The position numbers and the translations under genes were made by a program. From Marvania coccoides (taxonomy: Eukaryota > Chlorophyta > Trebouxiophyceae > Chlorellales > Chlorellaceae), in NCBI GenBank assembly GCA_963854735.1, contig OY978097.1:2232001-2296000 (forward strand): a stretch of 64,000 bases of DNA, given 5' to 3'. The notes below the pieces were generated by a model. The model saw only the letters and a list, made by a program, of their open reading frames with translations. It did no database searches and was not told the DNA's origin. This document shows, in pieces, positions 55,949-64,000 of this stretch. Within the stretch, counting starts at the first letter, position 1; each line of letters starts with the position of its first letter.

Positions 55949-58900
55949 ATGTCCAGCTCAACCGACCCATCTGCGGCGGCTCCTGCCGCTGCAGAAGGGG
56001 CATCGCCGCCAGCCAATGGCTCCTCTGGTGGGCTGTTCAAGTCCATCTCCAAGCGCATGAGCGGCCTCTCCAAAAAGGGGTGCGTTTTTTTAAACTCGCA
56101 ACTCACCCATTTCCCCAGATTGCCCATTTTCTTTTTTTGCTGGCGCTTCCTTCCTTGCTGCAGAAACTAAATGAAATAACATCCTTTCTCCAGGTCTCTT
56201 GACGCCGCTGCCTCCCGCTCCGAGAAGCTCCGCAAGGACATCGGCTTCACCGAGCACACATGGCCCGTGGAGAAGCTCTACGAGTACTACGGCTCGTCCC
56301 CCACCGCCGGCCTTACCACCGCCCAGGTGCTGCAAAACAGAGAAAAGTACGGCTGGAACAGGCTGACCCCGCCCGTCACCGTGGCGTGGTGGATCAAGTA
56401 CCTGGAGCAGTACTCCAATGTGTTCATGCTGCTGCTGCTGTTTGGCGGCGTGCTGTGCTTCATCGCCTATGGCGTGGATCAGTCCGACCCCACCAACCTG
56501 TACCTGGGTGTGGTGCTCATCCTGGTGGTGGTGCTGTCCGCCACCTTTGGGTACTACACCGAGGCCAAGGCGGAGTCCACCATGGAGGGCTTCAAGAAGC
56601 TGGTGCCGAAAAAGTGCAAGGTGGTGCGCGACGGCGCCATGGTCATTCTGGACGCTGAGGAGCTGGTGCCGGGCGACCTGGTGGAGGTGTCCGACGGTGA
56701 TCAGGTCCCCGCCGACATCCGCGTGGTGTCTGCCGCCGATCTGAAGGTCGACAACTCTTCGCTGACGGGCGAGTCGGAGGCTCAAGACCGCTCGCCCGAA
56801 CTGCAGCGCGATGCCTCCGGCAAGCTCGTCACTGTGCCCCTGGAGGCGCAGAACCTGATGTTCTACACCACTATCGTCACCACCGGGCAGGGCCGGGCGG
56901 TGGTCATCGGCACCGGCGACCGCACTGTCATGGGGCAGATCGCGGGGTTGGCGGCCGACTCTGGGTCCAACGAGAAGACGCAGTTCCAGCAGGAGGTGGA
57001 CATCTTCATCAAGAACATATCCATACTGGCCATCGCCATCGGCATCACCTTCATTCTCATCGGTGTGTTTGTGGCCAAGGCCTCCATCATAGACATGATC
57101 GTGTTCGCCATCGGCATCATCGTGGGAACCGTGCCCGAGGGCCTGCTGGTCACGCTCATTGTGTCTCTGGCGCTGTCCGCCAAGCACATGTACTCTAAGA
57201 ATGTGCTGGTCAAGGGCATGCCCTCAGTCGAGAATCTGGGCTCCACCACCGTGATCGCCTCCGACAAGACCGGCACCCTCACCCAGAACCGCATGACCGT
57301 GCAGCACGCCTGGTACAACGGCAAGCTGGTCACCGTCCCTGCCGCGCGCAACCTGCCGCAGCTCAAGGCGGTGATGAAGCCTGGCGTGATCAAGGGCCCC
57401 GTGTTCAACCCCGCCGACCCCACCTGGACCAAGCTCCAGATGGTGGCCACCCTGTGCAACAACTCCCGCTTCGTGCTGAAGGACAAAGCTGACGAACATA
57501 AGCCGCCCATCGTGCTGGCCGACGAGACCGTCAAGCCCGAGTTCAACCTGCTGGGGCTGGACTGCACCGGCGATGCCTCCGAGAGCGGGCTCATCAAGTC
57601 CGTGCAGCTGCTGCGCGACATTGACGAGTACCACGCCGCCAACCCCAAGCTCCACGAGATCAAGTTCAACTCCACCAACAAGTGGCAGCTGTCCATCCAC
57701 AAGCCCGAAGACCCGGATGCCAAGTGCCCCGTGCTGGTGCTCAAGGGCGCCCCCGAGCGCGTCTACAAGATGTGCACCAAGATTCTCGTGGACGGAAAGG
57801 AAGTGCCGATGGGCCCCGAGTGGCAGGCGCAGTACAACGAGGCATACGAGAGCCTGGGTGCCATGGGAGAGCGCGTGCTGGGCTTCGCTTACCGCACCCT
57901 GGACGGCGTCCCCATGGACTACGAGTTCACCAACAAACCTGAGCCGAACTTCCCCGTGGACGAGCTCTGCTTTGTGGGGCTGATCAGTCTGATCGACCCC
58001 CCGCGCGAGGGCGTGCCCGAGGCCGTGGCCAAGTGCAAGCGCGCGCGCATCAAGGTGTACATGGTGACTGGGGATCACCCCATCACTGCGCTGGCCATCG
58101 CCAAGCAGGTCGGCATCATCGATCAGGACAAGTGGGACGTGGGCAAGGCGCTGGTGGTGAAGGGCGACGACATCCGAGAGTGGATGGACATCCAGGACCC
58201 TGAGGAGCGCCAGGCCAAGTGGGACTGGGCGCTAGACCATGAGCAGATTGTGTTTGCGCGCGTGTCGCCGGCGCACAAGCTGCTGATCGTGGAGAACTGC
58301 CAGCGCCGCGGGGAGAACGTGGCGGTGACGGGCGACGGCGTGAACGACGCCCCTGCGCTGAAGAAGGCCAACACCGGCATCGCCATGGGCATCTCCGGAA
58401 AGGATGTTTCCAAAGAAGCTGCCGACATGATCCTCATGGACGACAACTTTGCCTCCATTGTCAACGGCATCGAGGAGGGCCGCGTCATCTTTGACAACTT
58501 GAAGAAGTCCATCGCCTACACCCTGGCCTCCAAGTTCCCTGAACAGATCCCCTTCCTGCTGTTTGTGGCCGCCAACTTCCCCGTGGCCATCTCCACCATC
58601 CTCATTCTGTCCATCGATCTCGGCTGCGACATGCTCCCCGCCATCTCCCTTGCCTGTGAGTTTAGTTTCCCTTAATAATTGCGGTTGTCGCTTAATTCCC
58701 CCCTTTCTTGTTCTTCTTCACAATCTATTTCTTTATATACTTTTTGAATTACATTATTGAACCCTTTCCCCGCCTTTCCTTCACCGTAGACGAGCCCAAG
58801 GAGGCTGACATCATGGACCGGCCCCCCCGGAACCCTGCAGTCGAGCGCCTGGTCTCACGCCGCCTCATCTCTTTCTCCTACTTCCAGATCGGTCTCATGC

Positions 58901-60153
58901 AGACCGCAGCCGGCTTCCTGGCCTTCCTGACCGTGCTCAACGACTACGGCTACGAGTGGAGCAACCTCCTTGGCCGCGGCATCAACTGGCAGGTTGGACC
59001 TCTCATCTGCTCCCCCCAGTTCGATAGCGCCACCCAGATCTGGGCCAAGAACTGCGGCTTTGGCTGCGCCGTGCCCAAGGAGCAGATCAGCGGCGTCTCC
59101 ACGCTGTATGGCTCTGCCCCCAAGAATGGGAAATTCTGCGAAAAGGGCTGCCCCATCCCCTTCAACGTAAGTTCTTTTTGTTATCTACAGTTTTTGCTGC
59201 GTTTGTTAAATGTACTGAATGGAATAGACATTATATTGAGCGTTGGCATTTGGCATTGAAAAGAAATTTGTACTGATTTATCATTTCCCGATGCTCCTTC
59301 ATTATATTATTATTATTGCTATTTCACCCTCCTTTTCAACGCTCGATGCATACCTCTACACCTTTGCTCATTCCAATTATAACAAACACTGCAGGGCACC
59401 GCCGACCCCTTTGTCGAGTTTTCCCAGTACGGCTTCCGCGGCTACTCCCCCGCAATCTTCGGCAGCAACTCCGCCGCCGAGCAGGCCGTGTGCGGCCGCA
59501 CTTGCGCCTGGTGGACTGGCCTGGAACCCTCCCTGAAGACCCGCATGTTTGACGCCTACGCTGGATTCCGCACCCGCCTGGCTGCCGGCGTCATCGACCC
59601 CAACGACCCCTTCAACTACGGTGGAGACGCCGCGCTGGCACTGACGCTGTCCCCCGAGGAAGACGTCCTCTTCGAGACCTTCTGCGCCGCCCCCAACAAC
59701 GAGCAGTTTGGCTTCCCTGGGCGCGAGCTCATCTTCAAGCGCCGTAACGCCCCCCAGGGCGGGTACTACTGGTGGAACGGCCTTGTGCAGTTCTTCCCCA
59801 ACCAGGACAACCAGAACTCGGTGCTGTTCACCGGACAGACCGCCTACTTTGCCGCAGTGGTGGTGTCCCGCCTGGGGGATCTCATCGTGTGCAAGACCCG
59901 CAAAGAGTCGCTGTTCACGCAGGGCATGCGCAACAACGTCCTCAACGCTGGTCTCTTCACCATGGTGCTCATCGTGTGCCTCATCTCCTACGTGCCCCCA
60001 CTCCGCATTGTGTGGGGCACCCGCCCGCTGTACGTCCTCTACATGTTCATCGGCGTGCCCTACGCGATGTTCATCTTCGTGTATGACGAGATTCGCAAGC
60101 TGGCCATCAGGATGAATCCCAAGGGCTGGGTATTCCAGAACACGTACTGGTAA
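55949..60153 (+). CDS. P-type ATPase, Na+/K+-ATPase alpha-like (type IIC) with enlarged L7/8 loop
   Basis: Four exons: 55949-56079, 56194-58655, 58790-59166 and 59395-60153, giving 1242 residues (animal alpha subunits have about 1020). The phosphorylated Asp is in SDKTGTLTQNRM (about residue 401), TGES-type actuator motif LTGESEAQ, hinge GDGVNDAPALKKA, and PEGLL in helix 4. The segment KKSIAYTLASKFPE to DMLPAISLAYEPKEADIM follows animal Na+/K+-ATPase closely through helices 5-6, and the end GWVFQNTYW parallels GWVEKETYY. The pump should export Na+ at the plasma membrane. Between helices 7 and 8 (about 58945-59820) the predicted extracellular loop is about 215 residues with eight Cys, against roughly 45 in animals, where this loop contacts the beta subunit. 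Such pumps occur in marine algae. Confidence 0.92.
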
Positions 60154-60908
60154 CCCCTTTCGGAAGAGAGAACGGGAGAACGTTCTCTCTTCCTCCTTCA
60201 TTCTTTTTCTTCCCCTTCGCTCTTCTTCCCCTCGTCTTTCATCTTTTTTCTTTCCCAGTTAAACCCTTCCAAACCCCAGCTCTTGCCTGTTGCATATGAG
60301 TAGAAAAGGTAGGGTAGCGTTTATCAACAAGTACTGTTCATTCTTAATAAAACGTTTCCTTGCTGTACTGAATTATCACTCGCATTTCCCACACCAATGG
60401 CTTTGGCGATGCGGGCGTTTTGGAGAGCTAGACGCCTCCCTCCCCCCGCCCACTTTCCCCCTTCTTTATCTATGTACAGCATTCTCTCTGCTATAGGGAG
60501 CTTTTGAAGTCTATGTAAAGATAATGCAGTGTAGATTCGGTTAAAGAGCTAGGCTTGCCCGCTGGTTTCTTAACGTATAAGACTGAAATTTTACCGACGA
60601 CTGCAGAAAGCGGTATTACTTCTGCCGAATATTTCCACAATTAGCAGTCTGATAGGAAGGGGAGCACATGGGTGGCACATGGGTGTGCCATAATGTGCAA
60701 ACACAGCAAAGCACGGGGTTGGAGCAGGGAGCCTGCCTTCAGAAACAGTTGAGTTGGTCAACCAGTTTGAATTTTGGCGGCCGATTGCCTTGACGTTGCA
60801 GCATTATTTTGCGTATTTTCTTATTTTTTAACACATCCCAATAGCACATGGTGTAGTTTAACGAGCCTTGGCGCATCATATTTTTGTTTATTTAGTTTGA
60901 TTACTTCG
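60154..60908 (+). other. Intergenic between ATPase and acidic protein gene
   Basis: This 755-base spacer carries the ATPase 3' UTR (pyrimidine-rich just after the stop, TGTAA at 60514-60518) and the upstream region of the next gene. No coding sequence with recognisable features was found. Confidence 0.5.
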
Positions 60909-61700
60909 ATGACGCACAAAAAGGAGGAAGGATCCCTGAGCGCACAGTTCCAAAGGGCTGTAAATGCTCTAGTGGCAGCAAAGAGCGCGGCGCCGGCGGA
61001 CCAGGAGCAGCAGGTCAACCTGGCCACCAGCCTGATTCACGACTTGGAGCGGCGAGTGATGAAGCTGGCCACAGACGAGGAGGCAGATGTCTGGCGGCCC
61101 CAGCTGGCCGCGCTGCAGCAGCAGCTTCGAGTGGCGTCCGGCGAACCCACCCTCGCGGCGGCGGCAGCAGCAGCGGGCGGCAGCGGTGCTGCCCTCCCCG
61201 ATGAGGTCGTTGGCGACATTGACGACCTCTTCAGCGGCATGCAGATCGCTGGAGACGACGCGGAGGAGCATAAAACGGCGTTTGTGCCACAAGGCGTGCC
61301 TGGGCGGCGCTACAAAAAGGTGGTGCGGTCTCCCGGAGCGCAGCGGCCAGTGGCGGTGGCGGCAGCGGCAAGCCCAGTGGTCCCTGAGGGGTTCGACGCC
61401 TCCGGGGACGTGGAGGCGGTGCAGCAGGGGGAGGTGGAGATGAAGTGCGAGCCTTCAAACGAGGAGGGAGTGAGGTATAAGCAGCATGCCGCTCCTGTGA
61501 TTTCCTCCCCCCTCAGGGTGATGCTGCCGGATCTGCCGCTGGCGGCGGAGGGGACGGCCCCTGCGGCGAGTCATGGGTCCGCGGGAAGCACGGCGGCGCA
61601 GCGCGGCGACGAGAAGGGCGAGCCTGACAGTGAAGACGATGACGATGATGACTCAATAACATCGCCCGATTTCCAAGAAGAGATGGCGACGTTTCGATGA
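60909..61700 (+). CDS. Unidentified acidic protein
   Basis: A single open frame of 263 residues from the first in-frame ATG (60909) to TGA at 61698-61700; the frame is open further upstream without ATG. I do not recognise the family. The N-terminal 80 residues (SLSAQFQRAVNALVAAKS, then NLATSLIHDLERRVMKLATDEE) look helical and possibly coiled-coil. An Ala/Gly-rich stretch, a basic patch (GRRYKKVVRSP) and a strongly acidic C-terminus with a run of Asp residues follow. There is no signal peptide or membrane helix. Composition and codon use match its neighbours, and a TGTAA word follows 57 bases after the stop, so it is probably a real gene. Function cannot be given. Confidence 0.6.
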   Translation: MTHKKEEGSLSAQFQRAVNALVAAKSAAPADQEQQVNLATSLIHDLERRVMKLATDEEADVWRPQLAALQQQLRVASGEPTLAAAAAAAGGSGAALPDEVVGDIDDLFSGMQIAGDDAEEHKTAFVPQGVPGRRYKKVVRSPGAQRPVAVAAAASPVVPEGFDASGDVEAVQQGEVEMKCEPSNEEGVRYKQHAAPVISSPLRVMLPDLPLAAEGTAPAASHGSAGSTAAQRGDEKGEPDSEDDDDDDSITSPDFQEEMATFR

Positions 61701-61756
61701 TGGATGGAAAGCCCCCTTCTACAATGAACTGAATAGGAGGGCTGCAAAAAGATATA

Positions 61757-61761
61757 TGTAA
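61757..61761 (+). terminator. TGTAA polyadenylation word after the acidic protein gene
   Basis: TGTAA lies 57 bases past the stop codon, consistent with a chlorophyte 3' end. Confidence 0.4.
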
Positions 61762-61815
61762 TATGGTACGGTATATGGTCATGCAGCATGCTTTGTTTGT
61801 GTTCGAAGCTCAGAC

Positions 61816-61853
61816 GCTTTCTTTCTGTCTTTCTTTCTGTCTTCCTTTCTTTC
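61816..61853 (+). repeat. CTTTCTGT-type pyrimidine microsatellite
   Basis: A stretch of about 38 bases made only of C, T and a few G, with TTTCTTTCTGTC repeated and then decaying. It lies in the intergenic 3' region. Confidence 0.8.
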
Positions 61854-62115
61854 AATTCAGTTCCTTTCTCGCTTTACCTTAGGTGTTTTTCTCCTTCTAT
61901 TCCTATTTTTTTCTAATTACACATGGTAATATGGTACGGTAGTATATTAGCGCCGGTATCGCGTCTCTGCGATGTTCCTTGTACCGTATAATGACTGCTG
62001 TGTTTTAAAGTTCTTTATTGTTTGAAACAAAAATTGGCGCTATAGCAATACTTTCTTGTTATCCTTTTCCATGTCGAGCAAAAGTATGTTTAAAAAATTA
62101 GTTTGCTCGGTTTTT

Positions 62116-64000
62116 TCATTCGCGGCTGCGGTGAATGCCGGCCTTCCATGCAGCCCAGCCCGCGTAGTCTCCTGGTAAGAACAGGCCGCTGGAGCACTGC
62201 ACTGGCTTTTCGTCGGCCAGTCCAGACCAGTCTTGCTCAACCAGGCCAGCCAGCAGGCGAGGCGAATCCACGTCGAGATGGCGGACGGCAGTGTCAGGGA
62301 TGCAAGAGCGCCAAGCAGGGCGGAATGCGGAATGGGAGTGGGGGCGGAGGACGGCGTCGGCCAGCAGCAGGCCCACTTGCACGTCCTCCCATTTGATCAG
62401 CCTGAAAAAGAAGGAAGAAAGAAATAATATTGATTGCATGGCAGGCCCATGCGCATGCACAGTAGTGTATTGCATATTCTATTGAATATTTGTTTCTTAC
62501 GCGAACCAGCGGGGGGCGTCTTGAGGCCGCCTTTCGTAGGTGTTGACTTTTTGCACGAGGTGCTGCATCAGGTCGCGAGAAAGCACGTACCCCCACCCGG
62601 CAAGGTACTGCTGCCCCCACGGCACTATCTCGTCCGGCAGCTCCTCCTCTGACACAAACCACTTGGAGCCGGGGTCACGCACGGGGTGAAAACTGAAGGC
62701 GATAAGGGTGGAAATGAGAAAGAAAGCGAGTGGTTAAAATTACCAGCGTGTCCACAATATTGCTGCACTTCACTCACCCTGACGCCACCTCCACGCATCC
62801 CAGGTAAACCCCGCGCATACGGGGGCTTGAAAGGTCGGGAACGACGCCAGCCATCGCCAGCGGGGCCCTCTGGTGCTGAAAAAAGTGCGACTGGACGCGG
62901 CGCTTGACTTCTTCCATGGTCATGGGGCTGCCATCGATGTCGTCCACGCTTGAATTAGGTCTGCGGTGGTTAATAAGGTCGGAGGCGTCGTAGATCGTCA
63001 TCCCCTCGCTCACTACGGGCCGTCCTCGGCTCTGTGACATGCGGTGGAGCTCTTCTTTGCGGACGGTGTTGGATTCAGCGAGCAGCAGGGCCCGCCCGCC
63101 CAGCTCGCTCTGCATTGCGATGCTTTCTGGGGCAGGGTCGTGCAGCGCCGCGATGAGGCGGTGCATCCTCACCCAGGTGTCGTCATCGGTCTGCAATTCA
63201 AACGTTGACTCAACTGTTCGGAACAACGAATGGCAAAAGAGGAATTTTCCTTTATACGTAATTACTAGTCTACCTGGTAGAAAGGAAAAAAATGCGATCA
63301 ACTGCGAATTCACTTCTTAAATCTTGCCTTGAGCACATGCGTGAACTTTGAGGGGTGCGCCAGCGTGAAGCGCAACATTCTGAACACCTTGTTCGGCAAA
63401 TTATCGTACGTTTCTCTCCCGCGCAAGATCACGGTGTCTCCGTAGGTCCGTGCCTCCTTCTCTAGCTCCGGCATCCAGCGCTGCATGGCGTCGGCGTCCT
63501 CAGGCTGGGCCAGGAAGAAAGTTATTTGAATGCCTTGAGGGTAGCGCTGGAAGATCAGGGCACCCCAGGTACTGCGCAAAGCACACACACACACACATAT
63601 TGATAATACACATCAACTGATTGATAATGGGTCACCGCCCCACCATCAAGCCCACTCTCTTCTCACTTTCTAATGGCAACTCTGCGCTCAAGTGAAACGA
63701 CGCTGCAACAAGAGCTCGTCACCGCCACCATGAGCTGGATAGGGCCCAAAGAGGGCCATTTGCTGTGGTCAAGGCCGCCTTTCAGCCCCAGCTTCTCTCC
63801 TGCACCTGCTGCCTTGAGCTCATCGAGTGTGCCGCCCCAGCGATTGAGGTGTAGCAGCCGCCCAACGGCGGGTTTTGTGGCATGGGACGACTGATACACG
63901 CCCTCAAGGTTGTCTAACAGCGCTTTCTCCTCCGGCTGAACCGGAAAATTGATGTCCAGAGCGTCCCTGCAAAATAAATTAATATTATAATATGAAAAAT
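62116..64000 (-). CDS. GT31-family beta-1,3-glycosyltransferase (3' part; 5' end beyond window)
   Basis: Visible exons on the minus strand: 63667-63966, 63328-63571, 62778-63190, 62501-62692 and 62116-62401 (about 478 residues); an acceptor at 63967-63970 shows that more lies upstream. The family pattern is clear: RRVAIRNTWGA across the first junction, then ITFFLAQPED, YGDTVILRGRETYDNLPNKVFRML, the metal-binding DDD in TDDDTWVRMHRL, WGQQYLAGWGYVLSRDL and EDVQVGLLL. GT31 enzymes add galactose or N-acetylglucosamine in beta-1,3 linkage in the Golgi, for glycoproteins or wall polymers. The intron before TDDD is GC-AG (donor GC at 63327-63326). A long segment after the DDD motif (about 62790-63100) is an insert relative to compact GT31 proteins. 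The N-terminal signal anchor is not visible. Confidence 0.85.

Larger units (their letters stand above)
61701..62115. other. Intergenic, convergent 3' ends with small repeats
   Basis: These 415 bases lie between converging genes. They contain a CTTT/CTGT pyrimidine-rich repeat at about 61816-61853 and a 16-base direct repeat (GTAATATGGTACGGTA) at 61758-61773 and 61926-61941. No coding sequence is seen. Confidence 0.6.

Noticed and set aside
1..63970. A biosynthetic gene cluster around the PKS
   Set aside because: Neighbours are housekeeping genes (psbR, MRS2, Toc159, EMC3, RPC8, Na+/K+ pump). The methyltransferase has a plastid transit peptide and plant-like relatives, and the FAT is the normal plastid enzyme. 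No AT, oxidase or exporter is linked.
1..64000. CRISPR arrays, tRNA or rRNA genes, transposons
   Set aside because: No regularly spaced repeats, no cloverleaf-like or rRNA-like stretches and no transposase or reverse transcriptase motifs were seen on either strand.

Overview
The window comes from the nuclear genome of a green alga, probably marine or salt-tolerant. Four things support this. Coding exons are GC-rich and interrupted by short (about 80-180 base), very AT-rich spliceosomal introns. The gene content includes a green-lineage photosystem II subunit (PsbR), a Toc159-type chloroplast import GTPase and a plastid acyl-ACP thioesterase. The chlorophyte-type polyadenylation word TGTAA follows several stop codons. 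An animal-type Na+/K+-ATPase alpha-like pump suggests a saline habitat. I cannot name a species.

Positions 1-38634 (+ strand) are the 3' part of one giant modular type I polyketide synthase (PKS) gene. I can follow 23 exons and 22 introns in one continuous reading frame of about 12,125 residues; the 5' end lies outside the window. Eight extension modules are visible and none contains an acyltransferase (AT), so extender units must be loaded by a separate protein. Modules 1, 2, 4, 5 and 6 are fully reducing (KS-DH-ER-KR-ACP, with two ACPs in module 1). Module 3 has only a KR plus a ruined DH. Modules 7 and 8 have lost ER and KR entirely. The line ends in three tandem thioesterase-like (TE) domains: the first has intact catalytic residues and the other two have Gly in place of the nucleophilic Ser. 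The predicted product is a long, mostly saturated chain with one hydroxyl and an unreduced beta,delta-dioxo carboxyl end. This is inference from domain content.

Positions 39000-64000 hold ordinary, closely packed genes on both strands: psbR (-), a catalytically dead rhomboid-like membrane protein (-), a plastid methyltransferase (+), an MRS2-type Mg2+ transporter (+), a GPI-anchored FhuD/TroA-like binding protein (-), a Toc159 receptor (+), a FatA/FatB thioesterase (-), EMC3 (+), RNA polymerase III subunit RPC8/RPC25 (-), a Na+/K+-ATPase-like pump (+), an unidentified acidic protein (+) and the 3' part of a GT31 glycosyltransferase (-). Apart from the thioesterase, none has an obvious link to polyketide synthesis, so I do not read this as a biosynthetic gene cluster.

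The most notable signals are the AT-less synthase with its degenerate TE triplet, near-identical ER tracts shared by three modules, GC-AG introns (7 of 42 modelled), and a very large Cys-rich extracellular loop in the Na+/K+-ATPase-like pump.
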